From assembly GCA_028692715.1 (NCBI GenBank), contig JAQUWU010000020.1, forward strand, positions 1 to 64,000: 64,000 nt of DNA, written 5' to 3'. A model generated the notes under the pieces. It was not told the origin of the DNA, did not search any database, and saw only the letters and a program-made list of their open reading frames with translations. A program made the translations under genes and the position numbers. Of the stretch, positions 38,151-47,055 are shown in pieces. Every line of letters starts with the position of its first letter. The first letter of the stretch is position 1. The DNA is from Paludibacter sp. GTDB taxonomy: Bacteria; Bacteroidota; Bacteroidia; Bacteroidales; Paludibacteraceae.

Positions 38151-38158
38151 CAAATGTA
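38151..38158 (-). promoter_or_regulatory. Promoter -7 box for dnaN
   Basis: On the minus strand TACATTTG followed by C, 40 bp before the ATG. Confidence 0.45.
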
Positions 38159-38288
38159 ATGAATATTTTAAAGAATAGAAAATTCTTTCAAAGTTTTTCT
38201 TTAAAATGCAATTGGAGCTTTGAATTTAATATCATTTCTGTTTTTTCTTTAAAATATTTTGAAAAAAATGATGCAGGAATGAAAATAT

Positions 38289-38306
38289 GTTCGTAATTTT
38301 GCGAAC
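38289..38306 (+). promoter_or_regulatory. Promoter and probable ArsR operator
   Basis: The inverted repeat GTTCG-N8-CGAAC (38289-38293 and 38302-38306) encloses the -7 box TAATTTTG (38294-38301). A third CGAAC follows at 38309-38313. A dyad lying exactly over the promoter just before arsR is the expected arrangement for autorepression by an ArsR/SmtB protein. Confidence 0.65.
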
Positions 38307-38331
38307 AACGAACAATTGATAAAAGTTGACA

Positions 38332-38685
38332 ATGGGAAACGATAAAAATAAAAATTATACAATTGACAATGAACAGCTTGCGCGATTCGCTAAAGCGATG
38401 GGACATCCTGCTCGAATAACTATTTTGCAGTTTTTGGCTTCGATGGATAGTTGCTATTTTGGAGATATTCATAATGAACTGCCTATAGCTAAGGCAACTG
38501 TCTCGCAACATTTGAAAGAATTAAAAGATGCCGGACTTATTCAGGGTGAAATAGAAACGCCAAAAGTAAGGTATTGTATCAATAAGGAAAATTGGGAAAA
38601 AGCTCAGGTGTATTTTGAAACATTTTTTTCGGTAAAAATAGAAAAGAATAGTTGTTGTAGCACTCCTAACCCTACCCAAAGTTAG
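38332..38685 (+). CDS. arsR: ArsR family transcriptional repressor
   Basis: 117 residues from the ATG at 38332; an in-frame TTG six bases upstream is rejected. Winged helix-turn-helix with the family signature FAKAMGHPARITILQFL and recognition helix AKATVSQHLKELKDAGLI. Cysteines lie before the HTH (SCYFGD), in the wing region (RYCINKENW) and as a pair near the end (NSCCSTPNPTQS). The last is a plausible arsenite-binding site. An inverted repeat over its promoter is the likely operator. The downstream genes at 38988-41421 are probably its regulon, although a 190-bp MITE now separates them. The final codons run into a CCCTAA-type intergenic repeat. Confidence 0.88.
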   Translation: MGNDKNKNYTIDNEQLARFAKAMGHPARITILQFLASMDSCYFGDIHNELPIAKATVSQHLKELKDAGLIQGEIETPKVRYCINKENWEKAQVYFETFFSVKIEKNSCCSTPNPTQS

Positions 38686-38736
38686 GTAAACCCTAAAAGG
38701 GACTAAAATGCAACATTAACGTATAAGTAAATAAGT

Positions 38737-38926
38737 GTGACTACTCAGCACTTCAAGAAGAACTTCATTTGACGTTTTTAGGAAAATTGCAGAGTAAAAA
38801 AAATGTAATTTTCACAAAAATACAGCCAAATTAAAGCGCATAAATGATGAATGTCGCTCTAGAACTCCCCCTTTAGGTGTTTACCTCCTGACGTAGGAGG
38901 GAGGGGTTGGGGGGCTGAGTAATTAC
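38737..38926. mobile_element. MITE-like element, family A, copy 1
   Basis: 190 bp with imperfect terminal inverted repeats GTGACTACTCAGC and GCTGAGTAATTAC. A second copy, more than 90 percent identical by eye and in the same orientation, is at 58479-58667. The interior has no ORF; it includes AAAATGTAATTTTCAC, AAGCGCATAAATGATGAATG and a CCTCCTGACGTAGGAGG hairpin. It lies between arsR and the ArsE-like gene. No clear target-site duplication was found. Confidence 0.8.
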
Positions 38927-38987
38927 AAATTAAAAACAACTTCACCTCCCCTTTAGGGTTGGGGTCATTAATAAAACACTAAAAATT

Positions 38988-39218
38988 ATGAACATTCAAG
39001 TTTTAGGAACAGGCTGTCCTAAGTGCAAAGCACTTGAAAATGCCACACGTGAAGCAATTGCAAAAAATGGGTTCGACGCCACAATTACTAAAGTGGAAGA
39101 TATCACTGAAATCATGAAGCTAACCATGACAACCCCGGCTTTGGTGGTCGACGGAAAAGTTGTTTCAAAAGGAAGAGTTCCGTCACAAGATGAATTAAAA
39201 CAATTACTTAGCAAATAA
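38988..39218 (+). CDS. Small thioredoxin-fold protein, ArsE-like
   Basis: 76 residues of the redox-active disulfide protein 2 (TM0996/MTH895) type, with a CPKC active site (C10, C13) in VLGTGCPKCKAL and a TTPALVVDGKVVSKGRVPS segment holding the cis-proline. In nitroarsenical-resistance operons a protein of this type (ArsE) works with ArsF as electron donor or nitroreductase component; that role here is inferred from the neighbours. 5 bp to the ArsF-like gene. Confidence 0.8.
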   Translation: MNIQVLGTGCPKCKALENATREAIAKNGFDATITKVEDITEIMKLTMTTPALVVDGKVVSKGRVPSQDELKQLLSK

Positions 39219-39223
39219 ATATT

Positions 39224-39604
39224 ATGAAGAAAACTATATCGTTAATTGTATTACTTATTTCAATTTTATCGTTGCAGGCAGCCACAAAAGTGGAAGTGTA
39301 TTATTTTCATTACATACATCGTTGTGTAACTTGTCAGGCAGTAGAGACTGAATCGCAGAAAATTATTTCAACGCTTTATGCAAAAGAAATAAAAGAGGGA
39401 AAGATCCAATTTATTGCTGTAAACCTTGATGAAAAAAATAGTAAGAATTTGGCAGATAAATGCAAAGTGGAAGGTCAGGCATTACTGGTAATCAGTGGCA
39501 ATAAAAGAATTGATTTGACTGACAAAGGGTTTATGTATGCAAGATCAAACCCGGATAAGTTAAAGGCTGAATTAAAAAAGACAATTGATCCGTTATTGAA
39601 CTAA
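39224..39604 (+). CDS. ArsF-like secreted redox protein
   Basis: 126 residues with signal peptide MKKTISLIVLLISILSLQA. The mature protein is thioredoxin-like with a CxxC motif (C34, C37 in YIHRCVTCQAVE), then IQFIAVNLDEKNSKNLADKC and a hydrophobic strand EGQALLVISG. It matches my recollection of the family annotated as nitrophenyl compound nitroreductase subunit ArsF. It lies 5 bp after the ArsE-like and 16 bp before the ArsG-like gene, an operon. The periplasmic location suggests redox transfer across the membrane via the CcdA-like partner. Confidence 0.75.
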   Translation: MKKTISLIVLLISILSLQAATKVEVYYFHYIHRCVTCQAVETESQKIISTLYAKEIKEGKIQFIAVNLDEKNSKNLADKCKVEGQALLVISGNKRIDLTDKGFMYARSNPDKLKAELKKTIDPLLN

Positions 39605-39620
39605 TTTTCAAATAAAATTC

Positions 39621-40319
39621 ATGGAAATTCTTCAAAGTATTCTCGAAAATTCGCAATACGCTTTTGTTACTGCTTTTGTACTTGGACTAATGACTGCCAT
39701 TAGTCCTTGTCCGTTGGCAACCAATATTTCGGCGATAGGCTTTATTAGTCGAAATATTGAAAATAGAAAAGCTGTTTTCTACAAGGGCTTAGTTTATACT
39801 TTAGGACGTGCGTTGAGTTATACAGGTCTGGCACTTATTATCTATTTTGGTGCGAGCAAAATGGATGTTTCCCGTTTGTTTCAGGGTTGGGGCGAAAAGA
39901 TACTGGGACCCGTTTTGATTTTAATTGGTTTATTTATGCTCGATGTTATTAAACTTAAATTTCCCGGTTTTTCGCAGCTTTCGGAAGCATTAGGAGAGAA
40001 AAGCAAAGGAAGTTATTGGGCTACGTTATTACTCGGAATGCTTTTTGCTATGGCATTTTGTCCTTATAGCGGCGTATTATATTTTGTTATGCTTATTCCT
40101 ATGACGGTGGCTAGTGCAAGTGGACTTTATCTCCCATTTGTTTTTGCTATTGCAACCGGAATTCCGGTAATTTTATTTGCATGGCTTTTAGCCTTTGCAG
40201 TGGGGAATGTGGGAAATTTTTACAATCGGATTAAAGTATTCGAACTGTGGTTTCGTCGTATTGTTTCTGTACTTTTTATTCTAATAGGAATATACTATAT
40301 TCTATTAACGTTGATTTGA
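39621..40319 (+). CDS. ArsG/CcdA-like membrane protein
   Basis: 232 residues with about six membrane helices, related to the CcdA/DsbD transmembrane domain. Paired cysteines lie in the first and fourth helices: C30 (TAISPCPLATN) and C147 (AMAFCPYSGVLYF), as needed for transmembrane disulfide exchange. In the ArsEFG context such proteins are annotated as aromatic arsenical efflux permease ArsG. The two cysteines would equally allow electron delivery to the periplasmic ArsF-like protein. Adjacent to ArsF-like (16 bp). Confidence 0.8.
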   Translation: MEILQSILENSQYAFVTAFVLGLMTAISPCPLATNISAIGFISRNIENRKAVFYKGLVYTLGRALSYTGLALIIYFGASKMDVSRLFQGWGEKILGPVLILIGLFMLDVIKLKFPGFSQLSEALGEKSKGSYWATLLLGMLFAMAFCPYSGVLYFVMLIPMTVASASGLYLPFVFAIATGIPVILFAWLLAFAVGNVGNFYNRIKVFELWFRRIVSVLFILIGIYYILLTLI

Positions 40320-40345
40320 AAATTTGAAGCTGCTTAAAATCCCCA

Positions 40346-40376
40346 CACCCACACATTATCATATCATCACATCATT
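40346..40376. repeat. 8-bp type repeat upstream of the permease
   Basis: CACACATTATCATATCATCACATC, a short decayed block of the CACATYAY family in the 70-bp gap between the ArsG-like and permease genes. Confidence 0.5.
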
Positions 40377-40389
40377 TAATCATTTTCTA

Positions 40390-41421
40390 ATGAATTTCAA
40401 ATTTTTTAAATCAAAAAATATCCAAATCATTTTGGTTTTATTGCCAGTCTGGTTTATTTTATATCATTATTTACAGCCTCTTACCGATTGGATTATTGAC
40501 AATTTATTGGGGTTAGAAAAAGGGGCACATTTAGCAGAGGCTTTGCGTTTTTTTCTTTTTGAATTTCCCAAAGTTCTTATGTTACTTACGCTGATTATTT
40601 TTGTTGTAGGGATAATACGTACTTTTTTTACTGCCGAACGAACAAGAAAAGCACTTGAGGGAAAGAAAACATTTACAGGAAATATAATGGCAGCAGGACT
40701 GGGAATCGTTACTCCTTTTTGTTCTTGTTCCGCAATTCCATTGTTTTTAGGTTTTGTGGAATCCGGAATTCCATTAGGCGTTACTTTTTCGTTCCTCATT
40801 GCGGCTCCTATGATTAATGAAGTGGCGATAATACTTCTTTATGGTTTGTTTGGTTGGAAAGTGGCATTGATTTATATAGTGACAGGATTGGTAATTGCCA
40901 TTCTTGCCGGTTGGATTATCGGAAAACTAAAACTCGAAAAATGGGTTGAATCCTGGGTGTACGAAATGCAATCGGGAGAGGTTGATGTTGAAGAAGAAAA
41001 AATTACTTTTTCCACCAGAATAAATATGGGTTTCGAGGCGGTGAAAGAAATTGTTGGAAAAGTTTGGTTGTATGTCGCATTGGGAATTTTTGTTGGAGCC
41101 GCAGCTCATGGTTATGTCCCTGAAGAGTTTATGGCATCGCTAATGGGTAAATCGGCATGGTATTCGGTTCCACTTTCCATATTGATTGGTATCCCGCTTT
41201 ATTCCAATGCAGCAGGCATTGTACCCATTGTTTCCGTTTTGATTGAAAAAGGCGCATCGCTTGGAACAGCTTTAGCTTTTATGATGTCGGTTATTGGACT
41301 TTCACTCCCCGAAATGGTTATTCTTCGTAAAGTTTTAAAAATGCCATTAATCCTTACATTTATAGCTATAGTTGGTGGCGGAATTATGATCGTTGGATTT
41401 CTGTTTAATTTTATTTTTTAA
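40390..41421 (+). CDS. ArsP-type permease (DUF318/YraQ family)
   Basis: 343 residues from the ATG at 40390. The frame extends to a TTG at 40324 through repeat DNA, so I reject that start. About eight membrane segments. The family hallmark TPFCSCSAIPLF (C111, C113) lies at the start of a conserved helix and is mirrored by IPLYSNAAGIVPIV in the second half. Members export methylated or aromatic trivalent arsenicals (ArsP) or other metals; arsenic is favoured here by the operon. Last gene of the cluster; no obvious terminator follows. Confidence 0.82.
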   Translation: MNFKFFKSKNIQIILVLLPVWFILYHYLQPLTDWIIDNLLGLEKGAHLAEALRFFLFEFPKVLMLLTLIIFVVGIIRTFFTAERTRKALEGKKTFTGNIMAAGLGIVTPFCSCSAIPLFLGFVESGIPLGVTFSFLIAAPMINEVAIILLYGLFGWKVALIYIVTGLVIAILAGWIIGKLKLEKWVESWVYEMQSGEVDVEEEKITFSTRINMGFEAVKEIVGKVWLYVALGIFVGAAAHGYVPEEFMASLMGKSAWYSVPLSILIGIPLYSNAAGIVPIVSVLIEKGASLGTALAFMMSVIGLSLPEMVILRKVLKMPLILTFIAIVGGGIMIVGFLFNFIF

Positions 41422-41443
41422 AAGTCTGTCTCAACACTAAAGA

Positions 41444-41593
41444 GGAACGCAAATTACACGGACCAACGGTCAACGGTCAGTAATCACCGGGAGATAATAA
41501 TCACAAATTTACATAAATAATAAATATTTGAGATTGTGCTATTTACATAGTTTTTTGTTGAAAATGCTGAGAATATTTGCGTGATTTGTGTCC
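41444..41593. repeat. Imperfect inverted-repeat element
   Basis: It starts GGAACGCAAATTACACGG and ends TTTGCGTGATTTGTGTCC, whose complement matches the start at most positions. Inside is CGGGAGATAATAATCACAAA, shared with the element at 1886-1972, and an ACGGTCAACGGTCA direct repeat. Non-coding; fills the gap before typA. Confidence 0.55.
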
Positions 41594-41780
41594 AAAATAA
41601 TTCAATTAAAACATCCACATGTATTTTTTGTATTTCTCAGAAAATTCATTTTAAAAGATAAGTCTGGATTTAATGACTAATATGGAATAAATTTATGGTT
41701 TTTTCGGCTAATATCATATTAATTAAATTGTCCTCATTTCCTGTACTTTAAATATGAAGTAGTTATTGAATTATTTTCAC

Positions 41781-41788
41781 TAACTTTG
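41781..41788 (+). promoter_or_regulatory. Promoter -7 box for typA
   Basis: TAACTTTG followed by CA, 27 bp before the typA ATG. No -33 TTTG at the right place. Confidence 0.55.
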
Positions 41789-41815
41789 CACCCTCAAAAA
41801 AAAAGATTGTGTTAC

Positions 41816-43615
41816 ATGCAGAAAATTAGAAACATTGCTATTATTGCCCACGTTGACCACGGTAAAACTACGCTGGTTGACAAGATGTTATTGGCCGGAC
41901 ATTTGTTCCGCGATAACGAGAAGGCCGGTGAGTTAATTATGGATAATAATGACCTCGAACGTGAAAGAGGCATCACTATATTAGCTAAAAACGTATCCAT
42001 TGATTATCTTGGATATAAAATTAATATTATTGACACTCCGGGACACTCCGATTTTGGAGGTGAAGTTGAACGTGTATTGAACATGGCCGATGGAGTCCTT
42101 TTATTGGTTGATGCCTTTGAGGGACCAATGCCACAAACACGTTTTGTACTTCAAAAAGCCTTACAAATTGGATTAAAACCAATTGTTGTTATTAATAAAG
42201 TTGATAAACCAAATTGTCGTCCTGACGTTGTTCACGAAGCGGTATTCGATTTAATGTGCAATTTGGATGCTACTGAAGAGCAGTTGGATTTCCACACCAT
42301 TTATGGTTCGGCTAAAAACAACTGGATGTCTGAAGATTGGAAAAATCAAACTGACAATATTATTCCTCTTTTGGACGCTATAATAGAACATATACCAGAA
42401 CCTATCTGTCTTGAAGGTACACCACAAATGTTGATTACTTCACTCGATTATTCATCTTATGTTGGTCGTATTGCAGTAGGGAGAGTGCATCGTGGAACAT
42501 TGAAAGAAGGTATGGATGTAAATCTTGTGAAACGCGATGGAAAAGCCATTAAATGTCGTATCAAGGAACTTCATACATTTACTGGCTTGGGACGTACCCG
42601 TGCAACCGAAGTGAAATCAGGTGATATTTGCGCATTAGTTGGCATCGACGGTTTTGAAATCGGCGATTCAGTTTGCGATTTACAAAATCCGGAACCATTA
42701 GTTCCAATTGCGATTGATGAACCAACGATGAGCATGGTATTTACGATAAATACCTCTCCATTTTTTGGAAAAGAAGGCAAATATGTAACTTCACGTCACA
42801 TTCACGACCGATTGATAAAAGAGTTGGATAAGAATTTGGCTTTGCGTGTTGAAAAAAATGTAGATTCGGATATCTGGCATGTCTTTGGACGTGGGGTACT
42901 TCACTTATCAGTATTAATTGAAACCATGCGCCGTGAAGGTTATGAACTACAAGTTGGTCAGCCTCAGGTAATTTTTAAAGAAATTAATGGTGTTAGATGT
43001 GAGCCAATTGAGCAACTGAGTATCAATCTCCCGGAATCTTGTTCAGGTAAGATCATCGAAATGGTGGCAATGCGCAAAGGCGAAATGCTAACTATGGAGA
43101 TTTTGAACGACCGCATTCAATTGGAATTTTTGATTCCATCACGCGGAATAATCGGTTTAAGAAATAATGTTTTGACTTCATCAGCAGGTGAAGCAATCAT
43201 GTCACACCGCTTTTTGGAATATCAACCTTACAAAGGACATATCGAAAAAAGAAGTAATGGCTCGATTATTGCAATGGAAGGTGGAAATGCTTTTGCATAC
43301 TCTTTGGATAAATTACAGGATAGAGGAAGATTCTTTATTTTCCCTCAAACTGAAATCTATTCAGGACAGGTTGTAGGTGAAAGTGCTAAAGAGGGTGACA
43401 TCGTTGTAAACGTGACTAAGCCTAAAAAACTCACCAACATGCGTTCATCAGGAGCTGATGATAAAGCAAAATTAACCCCGCCGGTTATTTTTAGTTTGGA
43501 AGAAGCATTGGAATATATCAAAGAAGACGAGTATGTGGAAATTACTCCGCTAAGTATCCGACTTCGGAAAATATATCTTGATGAAAATGAACGGAAACGT
43601 ATGTCGAAAAAGTAA
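41816..43615 (+). CDS. typA: Translational GTPase TypA/BipA
   Basis: 599 residues from the ATG at 41816. The TTG extension to 41786 would start inside the promoter, so it is excluded. Ribosome-binding GTPase involved in 50S assembly and stress growth. G1 AHVDHGKTT (11-19), the switch region [12 protein letters not shown]3 [12 protein letters not shown] and G4 NKVDKP are intact. EF-G-like domains and the TypA-specific C-terminus follow ([20 protein letters not shown]; ending [16 protein letters not shown]). Monocistronic. Confidence 0.96.
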   Translation: MQKIRNIAIIAHVDHGKTTLVDKMLLAGHLFRDNEKAGELIMDNNDLERERGITILAKNVSIDYLGYKINIIDTPGHSDFGGEVERVLNMADGVLLLVDAFEGPMPQTRFVLQKALQIGLKPIVVINKVDKPNCRPDVVHEAVFDLMCNLDATEEQLDFHTIYGSAKNNWMSEDWKNQTDNIIPLLDAIIEHIPEPICLEGTPQMLITSLDYSSYVGRIAVGRVHRGTLKEGMDVNLVKRDGKAIKCRIKELHTFTGLGRTRATEVKSGDICALVGIDGFEIGDSVCDLQNPEPLVPIAIDEPTMSMVFTINTSPFFGKEGKYVTSRHIHDRLIKELDKNLALRVEKNVDSDIWHVFGRGVLHLSVLIETMRREGYELQVGQPQVIFKEINGVRCEPIEQLSINLPESCSGKIIEMVAMRKGEMLTMEILNDRIQLEFLIPSRGIIGLRNNVLTSSAGEAIMSHRFLEYQPYKGHIEKRSNGSIIAMEGGNAFAYSLDKLQDRGRFFIFPQTEIYSGQVVGESAKEGDIVVNVTKPKKLTNMRSSGADDKAKLTPPVIFSLEEALEYIKEDEYVEITPLSIRLRKIYLDENERKRMSKK

Positions 43616-43714
43616 TTTTAAGTAGATAGATTTTAGCGTTGATAATTTTATATCACACAATAATAAATGAAACCTGCGTTAATATAACAAATCTTCAATT
43701 TCATTTTTTTTATT

Positions 43715-44353
43715 ATGAGACTTAAATTATTTTTAATATTGTTTTTAATTGGATGTACTATCTCCGGTTATGCACAGTTAGGAATAAAAGCCGGAGTGAA
43801 TATGGCTAATGAAACTAAAACGTTCAGCCAACAAGACATTTCCGATGCATTTAGTTCGAAAAATCTTACCGGATATCAAATTGGTTTGATTTATCAGGCT
43901 ATGCCAAATAAATCGGGGTTGGGTTGTGAATTTGGAGCAATATTGTCGCAAAAAGGAAGTTCATTTTCCGACTCAACAGATATTGAAGACGTTATTAAAC
44001 AAGGTTATACCGAAATAAATTATGTTGAAGTTCCCTTTAATATACGGTATAGATTAACACTGGGAATAATTGGTGTATATGGTATTGCCGGTATTTATGG
44101 GGGTTATGCTCTTAGTGCAAATACTGTTGATGAAATAACCAATGTGGTACATGGGACAAATTTTAATACTTTCGCCGAACATGTTGATTATGGATACAAT
44201 TTGGGCGCAGGGTTAGAATTGTTTAGTAAGATTCAATTAGGCGCCTCTTGGAGTCAGGGCTTGCGAAACACGGCTTATACTAATACTGTAATACCAACTC
44301 CAACGCATGCCACCAACAAAGTGTTTTCAATAAATATGGTTTATTTGTTTTAG
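43715..44353 (+). CDS. PorT-family outer-membrane beta-barrel protein
   Basis: 212 residues with signal peptide MRLKLFLILFLIGCTISGYAQ followed by the typical LGIKAGVNMAN opening. Alternating strands follow (GYQIGLIYQA, GCEFGAILSQKG, YVEVPFNIRYRL, IYGIAGIYGGYAL, YGYNLGAGLEL, QLGASWSQGL), and the end is aromatic, SINMVYLF. This is the small barrel type annotated as porin family/PorT family in Bacteroidetes. It is not necessarily the T9SS assembly protein PorT itself. Own terminator at 44377-44405. Confidence 0.82.
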   Translation: MRLKLFLILFLIGCTISGYAQLGIKAGVNMANETKTFSQQDISDAFSSKNLTGYQIGLIYQAMPNKSGLGCEFGAILSQKGSSFSDSTDIEDVIKQGYTEINYVEVPFNIRYRLTLGIIGVYGIAGIYGGYALSANTVDEITNVVHGTNFNTFAEHVDYGYNLGAGLELFSKIQLGASWSQGLRNTAYTNTVIPTPTHATNKVFSINMVYLF

Positions 44354-44376
44354 ATATTTAGCTACAAGATACGGAA

Positions 44377-44405
44377 GGGAAGAAAATATACAACATTTTC
44401 TTCTC
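44377..44405 (+). terminator. Terminator after the PorT-like gene
   Basis: GGGAAGAAAAT (44377-44387) pairs with ATTTTCTTCTC (44395-44405) with one wobble, then TTCTTTTTT. Confidence 0.75.
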
Positions 44406-44612
44406 TTCTTTTTTAGAAGTAATAGGAATTATATAATAGTGTAAAAAATTAACCCATTTTTCTGAATGTAGAGCAAGGATGCTATGATGCAAAGAAAATA
44501 TATACTTTGCATCTTTGTTTTTTTTAGCATACCTAATTAGTATTAAATTTCAAAATTCAATTGATTTCTGTTATTTTTGAAATATAAATGAAATTTCTAT
44601 ATCTTTTTTTTG

Positions 44613-44620
44613 TACCTTTG
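44613..44620 (+). promoter_or_regulatory. Promoter -7 box for tig
   Basis: TACCTTTG followed by CA, 52 bp before the trigger-factor ATG. The 44406-44612 stretch before it is A+T-rich with nothing else recognised. Confidence 0.5.
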
Positions 44621-44672
44621 CAGCCCATTACGAAAAAAGATAAATAGCAGAAAATTACAACATTAATAGATT

Positions 44673-46028
44673 ATGAATATCGTCAAAAAAGACCTCGATC
44701 AAAACAATGCCATTGTAACATTAAGCATTGTAAAAGCTGATTACGCTGAGAAAGTGGAAAAAACCTTACGCGATTATCGCAAAAAAGCAAACATTCCAGG
44801 TTTCAGACCGGGTATGGTTCCTGCTGGGTTAGTAAAAAAAATGTATGGTAAAGCTATGTTGGCTGAAGAAATCAATAAATTGGTTTCAGACAATTTGTAC
44901 AAATACATTCAGGACAATAAACTGAATATATTAGGCGAACCACTTCCCAACGAAACTGAACAAAAACCAATAGATTTTGATAATCAGGAAGATTTCGAGT
45001 TTGTTTTTGATTTAGGAATTGCTCCGGAATTTGAAGTAAGTTTGAGCAAAAAAGACAAAGTAAAATTTTACGAAATTACCGTTAGTGATGAAATGATTGA
45101 TAATCAAGTGAAATCGTATACGGGTCGTTACGGAAAATACATACAAGAAGAGGTAGTTGAAGAAAAAGATATGTTGAAGGGTGAATTGCTCGAAATGGCA
45201 AATGGCAAAGTAAACGAATCGGGGATTAAAGTCCAGGATGCGACTCTTACTGCTTCATACATGAAGGATGATGCACAAAAAGCTCTTTTTATTGGCGCTA
45301 AAAAAGGTGATATTATTACTTTCAATCCTGCCACTGCTTTTGTTGACGAAACAGAAATCAGTTCAATGCTTAAAATCTCAAAAGATGAAGCAAAAACAAT
45401 AGTATCAGACTTCCAATTGAAAATTGACAGCATTACACGTTATCACGAATCAGAAATCAATCAGGACTTGTTTGATAAAGTTTATGGCGAAGGAGTTGTT
45501 ACAAGCGAAGAAGATTTCCGTGCTAAAATAAAAGAAAATATTAAAGAAAATCTGGTATCTGATACGGATTACAAATTTGGTGTTGATGCGCAGGAAATGT
45601 TAGTAGCGAAATTTGATGATATCGTTTTCCCGGACACTTTCTTGAAACGTTGGGTGTTGGCTTCAAACGAAAATTTAACTCCAGAGGCATTAGAAGAAGA
45701 TTATCCTAAAATGATTGCTGATTTAAAATGGCAATTAATTAAAGATAAATTGGCTAAGTCAAACGAGATTAAAGTTGAAGCTGCTGATGTTGAAGATTTT
45801 GCTAAAAAAATGGCAAAAGCACAGTTTGCTCAGTATGGTATGATTGGTATGGATGATGAAATCATTGCCAATTATGCAAAAGATATGCTGAAAAAAGAAG
45901 AAACAGTAAAAAATATTGCAGAAAGAGTAGCTGAACAAAAGATATTTGCTGCAGTAAAAGAAGCAGTGAAACTGGACTCAAAAGAAATTTCAATCGAAGA
46001 TTTCAATAAAATGTTTGAAGGAAAATAA
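44673..46028 (+). CDS. tig: Trigger factor
   Basis: Ribosome-associated chaperone, 451 residues. The N-terminal ribosome-binding domain contains the signature KKANIPGFRPGMVPAGLVKKMYG (residues about 36-59; GFRxGxxP motif). The FKBP-like middle domain is divergent in this lineage and lacks an obvious catalytic set. The C-terminal helical chaperone arms (about 270-451) include VVTSEEDFRAKIKENIKENL. The neighbours clpP and clpX follow in the canonical tig-clpP-clpX order. Confidence 0.95.
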   Translation: MNIVKKDLDQNNAIVTLSIVKADYAEKVEKTLRDYRKKANIPGFRPGMVPAGLVKKMYGKAMLAEEINKLVSDNLYKYIQDNKLNILGEPLPNETEQKPIDFDNQEDFEFVFDLGIAPEFEVSLSKKDKVKFYEITVSDEMIDNQVKSYTGRYGKYIQEEVVEEKDMLKGELLEMANGKVNESGIKVQDATLTASYMKDDAQKALFIGAKKGDIITFNPATAFVDETEISSMLKISKDEAKTIVSDFQLKIDSITRYHESEINQDLFDKVYGEGVVTSEEDFRAKIKENIKENLVSDTDYKFGVDAQEMLVAKFDDIVFPDTFLKRWVLASNENLTPEALEEDYPKMIADLKWQLIKDKLAKSNEIKVEAADVEDFAKKMAKAQFAQYGMIGMDDEIIANYAKDMLKKEETVKNIAERVAEQKIFAAVKEAVKLDSKEISIEDFNKMFEGK

Positions 46029-46115
46029 TTTTTTCTTTCTCTCTATTTATAGATAAAAGATTCCGAATTTTCGGAAAATGGCTTTTAACTGCTAAAAATT
46101 AAAACAAAATATCCG

Positions 46116-46123
46116 TATCTTTG
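46116..46123 (+). promoter_or_regulatory. Promoter -7 box for clpP
   Basis: TATCTTTG in the 247-bp tig-clpP gap, about 150 bp before the clpP ATG, suggesting clpP can be expressed separately. Confidence 0.45.
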
Positions 46124-46275
46124 TTTTTTTTTAGAAATGGTTAAAAGCTTTTTTCTATTATAAAAGGTAGATTGACTATTTGTCAGGTAATTATTAAGGA
46201 CTGATTTTTGAACGGAATCAGAAATTAATATATAATCTGACATGTAATTTTATAAACTTTCAAATTTTTAAGAAT

Positions 46276-46953
46276 ATGAACAACAATGATTTTCGCAATT
46301 ACGCCACTAAGCATCTCGGAATGAACGGATTGTCACTCGATAAATATGCCGACATAACTAGTAATTATATTTCTCCTTCGATTTTGGAAGAACGACAGTT
46401 AAACGTAACTCAAATGGATGTTTTTTCACGTTTAATGATGGATCGTATTATTTTTCTGGGAACTCAGGTTGATGATTATACAGCCAATGTGATTCAGGCT
46501 CAATTACTTTATCTTGATTCGTCTGATCCCGGAAAAGATATTTCTATTTATTTAAATACTCCTGGAGGTTCGGTTTATGCCGGATTAGGAATTTATGATA
46601 CCATGCAGTTTATCAGTTCTGATGTTGCAACAATTTGCACCGGAATGGCGGCTTCAATGGGAGCTGTATTATTGGTAGCCGGAGCTGATGGCAAACGTTC
46701 AGCGTTGAAACATTCACGTGTAATGATTCATCAACCGATGGGTGGAGCACAAGGTCAGGCTTCTGATATTGAAATTACTGCCCGTGAAATTCAAAAACTC
46801 AAAAAAGAATTATACACTATCATTGCAGACCATTCTAAAAATCCATTTGAGAGGATAGAAAAAGATTCTGACCGCGATTATTGGATGACTTCGCAGGAAG
46901 CATTGGATTATGGCATGATTGACAAAGTGTTGTTCAACGAGAAAAACAAATAA
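46276..46953 (+). CDS. clpP: ATP-dependent Clp protease proteolytic subunit
   Basis: Serine peptidase forming a double heptamer, 225 residues. Catalytic triad S127 (CTGMAASMGA), H152 (VMIHQPMGG) and D201 (KDSDRDYW). The spacing of 25 and 74 residues equals that of E. coli ClpP. An N-terminal extension of about 30 residues precedes the processed mature start. It is 102 bp upstream of clpX, its unfoldase. Confidence 0.97.
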   Translation: MNNNDFRNYATKHLGMNGLSLDKYADITSNYISPSILEERQLNVTQMDVFSRLMMDRIIFLGTQVDDYTANVIQAQLLYLDSSDPGKDISIYLNTPGGSVYAGLGIYDTMQFISSDVATICTGMAASMGAVLLVAGADGKRSALKHSRVMIHQPMGGAQGQASDIEITAREIQKLKKELYTIIADHSKNPFERIEKDSDRDYWMTSQEALDYGMIDKVLFNEKNK

Positions 46954-47023
46954 AAGTCTTTTAATCCTTCGATGGATGACTTAAAAATACACAATTAAAA
47001 CAAATAATACAAACTAACTTTCT

Positions 47024-47052
47024 ACTTTTCCCCTTGGGGGATTGGGGGGCTA
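47024..47052. repeat. Palindromic G/C-rich repeat before clpX
   Basis: TTTCCCCTTGGGGGATTGGGGGGC lies within the 32 bp directly before the clpX ATG. It occupies the place of a ribosome-binding site and can form a small hairpin. It resembles the tail of the family A MITE (GGGGTTGGGGGGCTGAG). Confidence 0.6.
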
Positions 47053-47055
47053 AAT

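Noticed and set aside
40324-40389. 22-codon N-terminal extension of the permease from TTG
   Set aside because: It translates repeat DNA and adds no signal or conserved residues; the ATG at 40390 starts directly before the first membrane helix.
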